From: Aquila chrysaetos chrysaetos | Taxonomy: Eukaryota > Chordata > Aves > Accipitriformes > Accipitridae | DNA length: 64,000 nt | Direction: 5' to 3' | Assembly (NCBI RefSeq): GCF_900496995.4 | Contig: NC_044012.1 | Span: 27,107,606 to 27,171,605 of the forward strand | Shown here: in pieces, positions 10,317-22,214 of the stretch | Layout: every line of letters starts with the position of its first letter | Position numbering within the stretch: position 1 is the stretch's first letter | Program-made: the position numbers and the translations under genes | The notes under the pieces: generated by a model | The model's database searches: none | The model's input: only the letters and a program-made list of their open reading frames with translations | Told to the model about the DNA's origin: nothing

Positions 10317-12850
10317 GGTTGTTGTCCCCTCCTTCCTGGTGTGCTGGCTGTGGAGTGTGGGATGGCTCTTGTCCCCACAGCTGCTTTGTCCCCAGGGTGG
10401 TGGGGGCTCATCCTGGCACCCCCTGGACCCTCCAACAGCACCCACTTTCTGGCAGTGAGGAAGCATCAGCCCCAGCCCCAGGAAGGGAGCAAGCACAGGG
10501 CTGGGTTGGGGTAGGGAGGGGGCACCGAGGACCGCAGCACTGCCTGGGGAGGCTGCTCTGACTCCCCCCCTCCCTGAGCAGCAGCCTGGGGACACCGGTC
10601 ACAACAGGGAAAGAAAAGTCTGTTCTGCAGCTTCGACATGGGGCTTGCTACCAGCCGTCAGGCCAGCAAACTTATAATCAATTAAAATCCTGGCTAAAAC
10701 CATGATTGAGCATGCACAAATCAGGCGGCTGTTGGCATCGACTCAAACTCAATTAACAAATTAACAATGATCTGGAATGAAGTTATCAGGCAAGCACATC
10801 AGCAGAGGGTCAGGAACACATTTGGATGACCAAGTTGCACAACAGATGCCCAGAGCCTTGTGAAAGGTGCCCCCCTCCCAGGGCAGGAGACCCCTCCTCC
10901 AGGGCGAGGAGCCACATCCCTGCAGCTCTGTCTGCACAGGCAGGTCTTCCATCCTGGATGACGCAGGCTGGATTAAGGAAGTGGTGACGAGGACTTTGGC
11001 AGAGCCCATGCTACAGCTCAGACGCTCGTTTACACCTTGCAACGTGGCCTGGGAAAAATCAATACGGAGGCGAGCAGCAGGAACAGGGCCGAGATGAGAG
11101 CGGTGGCTGGAAGGCAAGACGAGCTCCTGCCGCGCTGCAGTGTGCAGCCCCAGCCAGTGCAGCTGCCGGGCTCGCCCGGCATGCTCTGTCTTGCTGCCGC
11201 GACCCGCGGAGCTGGGGCTCCCCTCGCCCGCACGGGCTGTGCTTGCAGGTGTGTCTGCCCCAGGGACTCACCCCAGGGCCATGCTCGCTCCCCCAGCCAC
11301 AGCAGCCCCATTTCCCAGCGAGGAGGAGCCCCCACTCTCCCCGCCCCAGCACCGGGGCGCAGCTCCCAGCCTCAGCGAAGGCACTGCTGAAGGACTGACT
11401 GCCTTGAGAAAGGGCAACTTTCCCCCCGACGCACCAGACAGAAACTTGGCTGCCGACCGGTCACGCCGGCTGGCATGCGCCTCTGGCGGCTGGCAGGAGT
11501 GGCCACAACGTGGCCCCACGCGCGAGGCCGGAGGCAAGCCGAGCATCTCCTGGGGACACGAGGACCCGCAGCGGGCACATGTCTGTGCAGGGAGAAGCTG
11601 TCGCTGTGCTGCTGGCCTGCTGAGCTGCTGGAGGGCTGTGAGTAGCCCCTGAATGGCCAGGAGTAGCCTGCAGAGGGCTGTGCATAGCCCACAGAGCTTG
11701 ACCTGCACCAAGGCTGCCGTCCCTGCCGCAGAAAGGCACCGTTTTGCTGAATCTAGGGTGGTGCTACCTCACAAACAGCTGCACATAGGCGAGACTGAGG
11801 GAGCTGCCCACCCTGTTCTGAGCTGCCATTGTTGCTCAGGAAACAGCTAATTAGTTGCTCCTGCTAATTAGCCTGAGTCCTCCCTCATGATACCAACTGC
11901 TCCTTTTTGCAGAAGGATGTGCAGCTGATAATTAAAAACAAGAAAGTCCTTTGGCTGGTATGCGAAGAAGCCGGGGAGGCTGCCAGGAAGGCAGGCCCCA
12001 GCATGCATCACCACCAGCCACACAGCTCTTCCAGCCGGGCTGGCAGCGTGGGCCTTGGGCCCCCTGGACAGAGGGCACCCCCGGACAGAGGTCGTCCCCC
12101 CCAGCAGGGATGCCTCTGCCACAGGGCACCTGACCCCCTTCCTGGAGAAGCCTGGCACAGTGCTCTGGCACGTCTGCCTGCCACTGCCCGTGAAGGTGGG
12201 GCCAGAGGAGCAGCAGATGCAGCCGCTGTGCTGGCAGGAGTGGGGAGCAGCCCCCCGGCATGGGCTGAGCCACCCCGGCAGGCCAGGGGACACCATAGGC
12301 TCTGGGCACTCTGCATTTTAAAGGCTGCACCGCCTGCTCCACCCAGCCAGCCTCTCTCCTCCTTCCCCTGGAAACGGGCCAGTGGGACCAGGATGAGTCT
12401 TCTCCAGCTCCCACCTGACGGTGCGAACCACATCTGAAGGGCAGCCGGGAATGTGCTCTGCCCGCAGCCGCGGGCCTTTGGGGCAAGGCTTGATCCTGTC
12501 CTTGGCACCTTGCATCCCTGCCTCTAGAGCCAAGCTCCAAGAAGCTGGGAGAGGGAGAGGCTGGGCTGGGGTCCCTGCAGCCTCTGCAGGGTGGTGGGAG
12601 TGCCGAGAGGGGACCCAGGCCTGTGTGGAGACCTCCCCCCCCCCCCCCCCCCCGAAGACCAGCCTCACAGTGGGGAGACATGAGTGATTTCCCACCAGTG
12701 TGGCTTCAGGCAGCATCCTGGGGTCCTTGGCTGCCTGTGGCCCCCAACCAGGGCAGCACTGCCCAGAGGAGCCCCAGCCAGAGGCCCCCCACCCCACCCC
12801 ATGCCCCGGTCCCCCGGGAGCACCATACACCACAGGCAGCCACAGTCCCT
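10317..12850. other. SLC50A1-DPM3 intergenic spacer, no gene recognised
   Basis: About 2.5 kb between two converging genes. Most is GC-rich and featureless, but two islands are AT-rich and non-repetitive: about 10655-10800 (with ATTA/TAAT words) and about 11840-11960 (two gctaattag copies 17 bp apart). They look like candidate regulatory elements rather than exons: no frame with splice sites or known domain runs through them. A C-run lies at about 12633-12653. Confidence 0.55.
11846..11871. promoter_or_regulatory. Paired homeodomain-type TAATTA sites
   Basis: The nonamer gctaattag occurs at 11846-11854 and again at 11863-11871 in the same orientation, inside an AT-rich island of about 120 bp in otherwise GC-rich intergenic DNA. 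TAATTA is the core recognised by many homeodomain proteins. Enhancer function is inference. Confidence 0.35.
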
Positions 12851-12864
12851 CAGCTTTATTGGGG

Positions 12865-13143
12865 TCAGAAGTGCAGCCCTCGTCGGCTCAGGTCTGCCCG
12901 TGCCGCACTGATGTGCTCCTGCAGCTCGGCAGCTGCCTCCTCGCAGTCGTTGAAGGTAGCCAGGCGGTAGCCCACGGTGGCCAGGGAGTAGCAGCCGAAG
13001 GCCACCAGCAGGTAGACAGGCAGGGGCAGCAGGGCCTGCCGGCACGGGGGCGGCAACCGCAGCCCCGGCGGCGCCAGCGCCAGCGCGGCCCAGGCCGAGC
13101 CCAGCAGGACGAGTCCGCACAGCCACTGCCCCAGCTTGGTCAT
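12865..13143 (-). CDS. DPM3: Dolichol-phosphate mannosyltransferase subunit 3
   Basis: Single coding exon encoding 92 aa, exactly the family length. It begins [18 protein letters not shown] and has two membrane helices (about residues 6-27 and 38-60) followed by a cytosolic tail, [20 protein letters not shown], the segment that binds DPM1. DPM3 tethers the catalytic DPM1 subunit to the ER membrane, together with DPM2, for synthesis of dolichol-P-mannose used in N-glycans, GPI anchors and O- and C-mannosylation. A polypyrimidine tract and CAG lie directly before the ATG on the minus strand (around 13150), so a 5' UTR intron is likely. The poly(A) signal AATAAA (12855-12860) begins only a few bases after the stop codon at 12865-12867, so the 3' UTR is extremely short. 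Confidence 0.97.
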   Translation of the reverse strand: MTKLGQWLCGLVLLGSAWAALALAPPGLRLPPPCRQALLPLPVYLLVAFGCYSLATVGYRLATFNDCEEAAAELQEHISAARADLSRRGLHF

Positions 13144-13427
13144 GGCGGCCTGCAGAGAGAGCGGCCGTAAGAGCCGGACCGACCCGCGGCGCGCACCGAC
13201 ACCCCCCCCGGCCCACCACAACCGGGCCGGCCCCGGTCCCCCCTCCGGGGCCTCTTGAACGAAGCCCGACGCCGGACCCCACCGGGCCTTCGCCAACCGG
13301 CGCCGGGCCCCGGCCCCCTCCGAGCCCTCCCGAGCCGGCCGAAGAGCCGGTACCGCTGCCGGTCCCGGCCCCTCCCCCACCTGGACCGATCCCGGGCCCG
13401 GCGCCCGCTCGCCCCCCGTCGCGAGGA

Positions 13428-13514
13428 TTACGTCACAGCAGCGCGCCGCAGCGCGGGGTCCGCCGGGAGCTGCAGTGCCGAGCCGCGCCACGTCACGTCG
13501 CACAGCGCATGCGC
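13428..13514 (-). promoter_or_regulatory. Likely DPM3 promoter: CRE-like and NRF1 motifs
   Basis: A CpG-rich block upstream of DPM3 carries ttacgtca (13428-13435, CRE/ATF-like), a second CGTCA-type site at about 13489-13498, and the palindrome gcgcatgcgc (13505-13514), the core NRF1 motif. These are common in housekeeping promoters and fit DPM3. The transcription start is not visible directly. Confidence 0.55.
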
Positions 13515-13599
13515 GGCAGGAGGTTGCGGGGGGCGGCCCCGACGGGCGGGACACCCGGGCCCGGGCCCGGGCCCGGCGGAAGCGCCGGGCTTTGTCGGC

Positions 13600-14215
13600 G
13601 GCGGCCGAGGCCGCAGGAAGCATCTGGTTTCCTCCGCGTCCGGCCGGGACGGGCGGCAGGGGACTGGCGTGGGAGCAGCCCCTGCCAGCCCTCCCACGGC
13701 CACCCCCCACCCCGCGGTAGCACCGGTGCCCGGCGGCTGCCCTCCCCCGTCGCGGGCAGGGCACGGACGTGCCTTTGTTCTCCTGCCAAGCGCCGGCAGT
13801 CTCGGCCGTACCAGTGCAGGGGCCTGGTGGCAGTTGGGGACGGAGCCTGCCCCTCTGCCGCTCCCCCTCCCCCAGCAGAGACCTGAGCCACCGGCACCAC
13901 CGCAGCCCCCCACCCCCCCCCCTGCAGCACTGGAGCCAGTTCCCACCCGCCCGGCACCGCTAGGATTTTCCTCCCTTGTGGGTCCAGGCAGAGGAGACAC
14001 CGTCCCCTCTTTTTCCAGTGGGGGGGGGTCGACGGCTGCCACCACGCTCTGCCAGCTGGTGCCGGGACCCACCCCGGGCAGCAGCGAGGTGGAGAACCCA
14101 CCCCAGCCTCTGCCACAGCCTGGACAAGCCAAGGGGACCGCTCTCAGCCACAGCAGCACCCAGCCGGCAGAGGAACCAAACCCACGGCAGCCATGGACAA
14201 GAGGCTACAAAGAAA
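13600..14215. other. DPM3-KRTCAP2 spacer
   Basis: CpG-rich near DPM3 and then GC-rich without recognisable features up to the KRTCAP2 poly(A) site. Open frames on both strands here have no homology that I recognise. Confidence 0.5.
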
Positions 14216-14281
14216 TGGCTTTATTGGGCAGCTGAGAGCCCCAAGGGGAAGGGGCAGCCCGAGCGAAGGGGCAGCAGGCAG

Positions 14282-15460
<1,179 letters not shown>

Positions 15461-16088
15461 GGTGCCCCGCGGCGTCGCCCCCGGCCCAGGCCCGTCCCGC
15501 GGCCGCCAGTCTGCGCAGGCGCACTGCGACCGCGCGGGGAGGGACGCGGCACAGGCCGGGGGGAGGTAATGCGCATGCGCGGCGCCCCCGCCCATCCCCG
15601 CGGGCTCGGCGCTCCGGCGGGCTCCGGCGGGCTCCGGCACCCCCTGGCGGCCAGGCGCGGCGCTGCAGTCCCCGCCGTCTCCCGCGCCCCCTGGCGGCGG
15701 GGAGAGGCGCAGCGGGCGCCCCAGGGGAGGGAGGGGCGCGGGACCCCCCCACCGACCCCGTCCCCGTCCCCGTCCCCGTCCCTGCCCGGCGCCCCGCTCA
15801 GCCCGCCCGGGGTCCACCCCGGGCGCAGCTCGTCGAGCCGCGCTGCCGTCCGCACGGGCTCGGCGTGGGACGCCTGGGGGTGTGGCGAGAGCCCCCCGGT
15901 GCCGCGCCGCCACCGCCCCCCGCCGTCCCCCCGCCGCCGCTGCTGGGGAGGGTCCCGCTGAGCATGCGCGCCGCCGCCCCCCCGCCCCCTCCCCCCGGCT
16001 CCGCCGCTCCCTGCAACAGACCGGGGCGTCCGCGGCCGCCGCTGCTGCCGCCGCCGCGGGGACCGGCGCCGGGAGCGGGCGCGGAGCC
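15461..16088. promoter_or_regulatory. Divergent KRTCAP2 / TRIM46 CpG-island promoter
   Basis: Only 628 bp separate the two start codons. NRF1-type sites are clear: tgcgcaggcgca at 15512-15523 and gcgcatgcgc at 15571-15580. A CCCCGT hexamer array lies at about 15760-15785. The whole interval is CpG-rich, with no TATA box seen. NRF1 sites suit the housekeeping gene KRTCAP2; how TRIM46 gains neuronal restriction is not visible. Confidence 0.6.
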
Positions 16089-19000
16089 ATGGCCGAGGGC
16101 GAGGACCTGCAGACCTTCACCTCCATCATGGACGCGCTCGTCCGCATAAGCGTGAGCGGCGGCGGGGCGGGGGGTGCACAGCGGGGCGGCCGGGCCGGGC
16201 CGGGCTCCCCCGGGCCCGGCGTCGCCATGGCAACGCGGCGGGGCCCGATGGCGGGGGCGGGCGGGATGGCGAGGGTGCCCTTGAGGGCCGGGCAGGCCGC
16301 GGCGAGGCCTCGGACCCGCGCACCGACCCACCGGCCGGCGATCCCCGGGGAAGGCTGGCACCGGGCCCCCCCTGCACTGTGTCACCGCCGGGACCGTCCC
16401 CCCTCTGGGCCAGGAACACCGGGAGTGCCGGGGGCTGCCTGCACAGCCGTGGGCGGGGGTCCCTGTCCCCATCCTGTCCCCATTCCTGGTGCCCATCCCG
16501 GTGCTGGTCCTGGCTCTGGTCCCAGTGGTGGTCCTGATCCTGGCCCTGGTGCCGGCTCCAGCCCCAGTCCCCATCCCCATCCCAGCCCTGGTCCCCGTTC
16601 TGCTGCTGGTCCCAGTGCTAGTCCTGATCCTGACCATGCTGCTGCACCAGGCCTGATCCTGGCTCCAGTCCTGGTCCCCATCCTGGCTCCAGTCCTGGTC
16701 CCCATCCTAGCCCTGGTTGCAGTGCTGGTCCTCATCCTGGCCCTGGTGCTGGTCACAGGCCTGATCCTGGCCCTGCTGCTGGTCCAAGGCCTGAATCATG
16801 GACTTGGTGCTGGTCCTGGCTCTGGTCCTGGTGCCGGTCCCGATCCTGGCCCTGGTGCCAGCCCCAGTCCCAATCCCCATCCCAGTCACAGCCCTGGTCC
16901 CCATCTTGGTGGTGGTCCCAGTGCTGATCCTCCTGCCAGCCCAGGCTTGATCCTAGCCCTGGTTCTGGTCCCAGCCCTGATCCTGGCCCCAGTCCCAGCC
17001 CCAGTGCCCATCGTGGCCCCGGTCCCATCGGCAGCGGGTGATGCTCCCCCCTCTCTCCCCAGACCAGCATGAAGAACATGGAGCGGGAGCTGGTCTGCCC
17101 AGTGTGCAAGGAGATGTACAAGCAGCCGCTGGCCCTGCCCTGCACGCACAACGTCTGCCATGTCTGCGCCAGCGAGGTGCTGCTGCAGCACGGCTACCTC
17201 TGCTGTGACCCCACCTCTGAGCCCTCCTCACCTGCCGCCACCCCTGCCACCCGCAGCCCTCGCCTGGGGCGCCGGGCCATCCCCAAGCCCGACCGCCTCG
17301 ACCGCCTCCTGAAGTCAGGTGGGACAGCTGGAGGGGACTGGGATGGCACCCACCGGCTCCCCCACGGGAGGGCCGAGCAGCCCTGGGGTGCCGCGCCCCA
17401 CCTGATGCCCTCCCCGCCTCCCTCCCGCAGGCTTTGGCACCTACCCGGGGCGCAAGCGGGGCACCGTGCACCCGCAGACCATCAGCTTCCCCTGCCCTGC
17501 CTGCCAGCGGGATGTGGACCTGGGTGAGCGGGGCCTGGGCAGCCTCTTCCGCAACCTGACGCTGGAGCGGGTGGTGGAGCGCTACCGCCAGACCATCAAC
17601 ATCAGCGCCGCCATCATGTGCCAGTTCTGCAAGCCCCCGCAGCTGGAGGCCACCAAGGGCTGCACCGAGTGCAAGTCCAGCTTCTGCAATGAGTGCTTCA
17701 AGCTATACCACCCCTGGGGCACCCAGAAAGCCCAGCATGAGCCCACGCCCCCCACCCTCACCTTCCGCCCCAAGGTACGGCCTCTCAGTCGGGGTCTTCC
17801 TTCCCCGCTTGGGATTTTGCAGGTGGTGGGGGGGGACAGGGACGCTGGATGGGGGATGGGCACGGAGCCCTGCTGAGCTCCCCTGTGCCCGCGCAGGGGC
17901 TGATGTGCCCAGAGCACAAGGAGGAGGTGACTCACTACTGCAAGACCTGCCAGCGGCTGGTGTGCCAGCTCTGCCGCGTGCGACGCACTCATACCAGCCA
18001 CAAGATCACCCCGGTGCTCAGCGCTTACCAGGCCCTCAGGGTAAGGGCCGCTGGGGCCACACTCAGGGTAGGGACGGGGCTCAGCAGGGAGGAATTGGGG
18101 GCACTGGCGGAGCCCCACTGCAGATGGGGTGTGCAGGTCGGGGACGTGGGCGTTGCCAGCGCCTCGCCTCACCCCTTTCTCTGCAGGAGAAGCTGACAAA
18201 GAGCCTCGCCTACATCCTGAGCAGCCAGGACACGGTGCAGACCCAGATTGCTGAGCTGGAGGAGACGGTGAAGCACACAGAGGTGAGAGCGGAAGGTGCC
18301 CATCTGTCCCTGAGCTGTCCCTAGGTGGGGGGTGGCACTGCCAGCCTGGTCCCCTCTCTGCCCCGGGGCGTGCGGCACGCTGACCCTGCTGTGCTCTGCA
18401 GGTGAACGGCTCACAGGCCAAGGAGGAGGTGTCGCAGCTGATCCAGGGGCTGTGTGCCATGCTGGAGGAGAAGCGGGCAATCCTGTTGCAGGCGATCGAG
18501 GAGTGCCAGCAGGAGCGGCTGGCCAGCCTGCACTGCCAGATCCGGGAACACCAGGCCATGCTGGAGAACTCGGGCATGGTGGGCTATGCCCAGGAGGTGC
18601 TGAAGGAAACCGACCACCCCTGCTTCGTCCAGGCTGCCAAGCAGCTGCACAACAGGTACCAGGCTGCAGGAACCCTGGCGGGTGTGGGGCTGCTGGGGGG
18701 GGGTGGTCAGGGCCCTCCAGTGCCCAAGGTGGCCACTGCGTGCCACCCTGACATCCGTGCTCTCCCATGCTTCAGGATCCTCAGGGCCACTGACTCACTG
18801 CAGAGCTTCCGTCCTGCAGCCACGGCCTCTTTCAGCCACTTCCAGCTGGACGTCAGCAGGGAGCTGAAGCTGCTCACTGACCTGGCTTTCATCCGAGGTA
18901 AAGGCAGCAGGACCCAGGCACCGGCTGTGCCCCATGCGGAGGTGCAGCCCCTGTGGGCAGAGTGGCTCCCTGCCCGCCTCGGAGCTGGAGCTCAACCACG

Positions 19001-21261
19001 GCCGTGGAGAGCTGTGCTCGGGGTGGGCGCTCGCGGATCTGCTGGTCCCCCTTCCCCGTCAGGGATGGCCCCCATCCCAGCAGCCCCCAAGGCGATCCCT
19101 GTCTCTGCCCTGCCCTGTGCCAGGGCAGCCAGGCGAGGGGGCAGGACAGGCAGGGCCACGGTGCCAGGTAAGGGCAGCAGGAGCGCCAGAGGGTGAGTAC
19201 AGAGCGGAGGCTGCCCCGCTGCAGGGCAGACACTTCCCCACAGGGCAGGAGCCGCGTGGCCCTGCTGGACCCGCTGGCAACACTTTTCAGACCTGCTTCT
19301 ACCTCTCTTTGTTTATAGGCTGCGGCCGCTGCTGAGTCGTCACTGAAGTAACTGAGGCAAGTCACATCCCTGCCCCAGAGCTGGCCCCGCTCTCTCTGTC
19401 CCATCCCTCCATCCCCACTCCCGGCCTGTCCCCCCTCCACTGCCATTGTCCGTGCCTGTCCTGCCCGCTGGCAGTGGCAGGCTGTGGCTCTGTCCCCCCT
19501 CCATCTGCTGCCGAGCATCCTGCCCCCTCCTCGCCCCATTTCCGTCCGCCTCTCGCCCCATTTCCGTCTGCTTCTCACCCCATTTCTGTCCCCTCCTCAC
19601 CCCATTTCTGTCCCCTTTTCGTCCCATTTCCGTCCCCCTCCTTGCCCCACTTCCACCTGCCATCCCTTCATCTCTCCACCCCTCCTTCCCACCCTGCTTT
19701 GCTGCTCCTGCCACGCCACTGGCATCTTCACACTACTCTGCCATCCCCATCTCCTTCCCTCCTCCTCTCCTGCTGCCTCCATCCTCTCTCTTTCTCTCTC
19801 TCTTCTGCCTCCCTGACTTGCACTCAGCCTGTCTGGTCCCTGGAGCCCCACAGCAGCGAGCTCCTCTGTCTCCCCGACTCTCGCTCTCCTCTGGTGCCTA
19901 CACACGGTCTCTGCAGTCAGATCCCCCTAGACTCCTGCTGGTTGTGCGTCCGTGCGTCCGTCCGGAATGCCCCCTCCCTGCGTCTGGCCGCCTCCCCGCC
20001 TGCCGGGGCAGGGGATGCTGCCTGATGCCCGCCGGTGCCTCTCCCCGCAGCGCCTGAGGCCCCCGTCATCGACACACAGCGCACCTACGCCTACGACCAG
20101 ATCTTCCTGTGCTGGCGGCTGCCGCAACACTCGCCACCCGCCTGGCACTACACGGTGGAGTACCGCAAGACAGACGCCAAGGCCAAGGGGCTGAAGCTGT
20201 GGCAGCGGCGGGAGGAGGTGCGCGGCACCAGCGCCCTCGTGGAGTACCTGGACACTGACAGCGTCTACGTGCTCCGAGTGAAGGGCTGCAACAAGGCGGG
20301 CTTTGGGGAGTACAGTGAGGACATCTACCTGCACACGCCGCCTGCCCCAGGTGAGGGGTGCTAGGGGCTCGGACCAGCGATCCAGAGCACCCCACTGGCT
20401 GCTCGCACTGTCCTTCTCACCCCTCCTCCTCTCCTCCTCCCTGCAGTCCTCAACTTCTTCCTGGACAACCGCTGGGGCTTCAACCGGGACCGGCTGGCCA
20501 TCAGCAAGGACCAGCGGGCTGTGCGCAGCGTCCCTGGCATTCCCATGCTCTTCGCCGCTGAGCGCCTGATGACCAGCTGCCACCTGTCCATTGACCTGGT
20601 CATTGGCGACGTGGCCATCACGCAGGGCAAGAGCTACTGGGCCTGCTGTGTGGACCCCAGCTCCTACCTGGTCAAGGTGGGTGTGGGGCTGGAGAGCAAG
20701 CTGCAGGAGTGGTTCCAGGTGCCGCAGGATGTGGTGAGCCCCAGGTGAGCAGGGTCTCGGTGGGTGCGGGGGGGTCCTCCGCCTGTTCCTGCCTCCCCAC
20801 TGGGCACTGGCATTGGGGCACGGAGAGGAGCCCCAGCCTGTCCCTTGCATGTCAGCACCGGGACTCACCCATCCCCCCACCGCAGGTATGACCCTGACAG
20901 CGGTCACGACAGCGGGGCAGAGGACACAACGGTGGAGGCACCCCCGCCCTATGCTTTCCTCACCATTGGCATGGGCAAGATCTTGCTCTCGCACGGGTCG
21001 GCGCTCACCTCTCGCGACCCCAATGGCTGCACCGTGCCCTTGCCTCCGCGCATTGGCATCTGCCTGGACTACGAGCAGGGCAAGGTGAGCTTCTATGATG
21101 CCGTCTCCTTCCGTGAGCTCTGGGAGTGCGGTGTGGACTGCTCGGGGCCCGTCTGCCCTGCCTTCTGCTTCATCGGAGGGGGTGCCCTGCATCTCCAGGA
21201 GCTGGTGGCCAACAAGCAGGAGCGTAAAGTGACCATTGGGGGCTTCGCCAAGCTGGACTGA
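16089..21261 (+). CDS. TRIM46: Tripartite motif protein 46 (axonal microtubule organiser)
   Basis: Ten coding exons: 16089-16151, 17063-17318, 17431-17774, 17897-18040, 18187-18282, 18402-18655, 18776-18897, 20051-20350, 20447-20744, 20886-21261; 750 aa (human 759). Order: class C-I RING (CPVC...[10 protein letters not shown], residues about 33-60), B-box 1 (MCQFCKPP...[13 protein letters not shown]), B-box 2 ([13 protein letters not shown]...[10 protein letters not shown]), coiled coil, COS box, fibronectin III ([19 protein letters not shown] to LHTPPAP) and B30.2/SPRY ending [15 protein letters not shown]46 bundles parallel microtubules in the proximal axon and helps set neuronal polarity and the axon initial segment. 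The RING lacks a classical second zinc half, as in its relatives, so ligase activity is uncertain. Intron 1 (16152-17062) and intron 7 (18898-20050) carry tandem repeats. The poly(A) signal aataaa is at 22188-22193. Confidence 0.96.
16466..17030. repeat. Hexamer-based minisatellite in TRIM46 intron 1
   Basis: About 560 bp of degenerate tandem units built on cctggt/ccctgg/tcctga words, in larger blocks such as tggtcctgatcctggccctg. Because units are mostly multiples of six, several frames stay open on both strands and would translate to Pro-Gly-rich or Thr-Arg-Gly-rich polypeptides. It lies wholly inside an intron with good donor (16152) and acceptor (17061-17062), so I call it non-coding repeat. 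Confidence 0.8.
19510..19670. repeat. Short tandem repeat in TRIM46 intron 7
   Basis: About six to seven imperfect copies of a 22-23 bp unit resembling ccccatttccgtcc(g/c)cctc, in a pyrimidine-rich intronic tract. No coding role is suggested: the flanking splice sites join exon 7 (ending 18897) to exon 8 (starting 20051) in phase. Confidence 0.65.
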
Positions 21262-22214
21262 GCCATGCCCGTGCTCCCCGCATGCGCGCCGGCTGTGACC
21301 CCCGATTGCCCAGCGAGCTCCAGGGCCTGGGGGGGACAGGAGCAAGCAGGGAGCAGAGCACAGGGAGGGCAGCCCCGGCCCTGCTGCTGCTGGGAACAGG
21401 CACATGTTTTTTTTGTGGTGTGGGGGGAATGGGGACAGCTCTGCCATTCCCTCCTCTCCCTGTCCACCTGCCCCTTTCCCCAGTTCAGCTCGAGGCTGCT
21501 CTGAGCTGGGGCTGAGGGCAGGGCTGGGCAGAGGGTCAGCCCTAGAGACGGACCAGGGAGGGGGGCGAGAGCAGGACAAGGGGCTGCACAGGGAGGGGGG
21601 TGACAGGTGGTGGTGGGGGGTAATGGGGGGGGAGACACTGGGTGCTGGCTGGGGTGGGGGAGGCAGCTGGGCTTGGGGAGAGAGGGCGGGGGGGGAGGCT
21701 GGGCTGGAACGAGGTGTGAAGACTTTTTTTAAAAATGGCTCATTTTCAATGTGGCTCACTCAGCTGCAGCACTGTGGCCATGCACAGCCACCATGGCCAG
21801 ACACAGCTGCCACTGGGTCCCTCCTGTGGGCTGCCAGGCTGTGGGACTGCGGTGCCCACTGCTCTCCCTTGGGGCCACAGAGTGCTGCTGGCTGTTCTGG
21901 CCTGTCCCCAGGGGAGCCATGTGCTCGGCCATCTTTGCCCGTGCCCCTGCCTGCACATGCTCCGGAGGGACACGCTTGGCCCCCGTTACACCGCTCGGTG
22001 CCAAACCACACGCAGCCGGAGCTGGCGGGGGCTGGGGCCGTGGGGTCGGGATCCGACCAGGCCGGGAGCCATGCAGGGCTGCCATCCACCAGGGGGGCCC
22101 GTGCCAGCGGTCCCGTGCCAGGATCCATCCGAGCTGCTGTAGTTTCTCCTGGGTTGTTACAATTGCTGTATTTTCATGGTTTCCTACAATAAAATGCAAT
22201 GCCAGACTCCTCCA

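Noticed and set aside
15882-17072. A plus-strand frame of about 390 codons rich in Pro-Gly overlapping TRIM46 exon 1
   Set aside because: It is out of frame with TRIM46 exon 1 and made mostly of the intron 1 minisatellite.
19927-21759. A minus-strand frame of about 610 codons opposite TRIM46
   Set aside because: It is the antisense shadow of TRIM46 exons 8-10 and their introns; no domain, no splice signals and no promoter on that strand.
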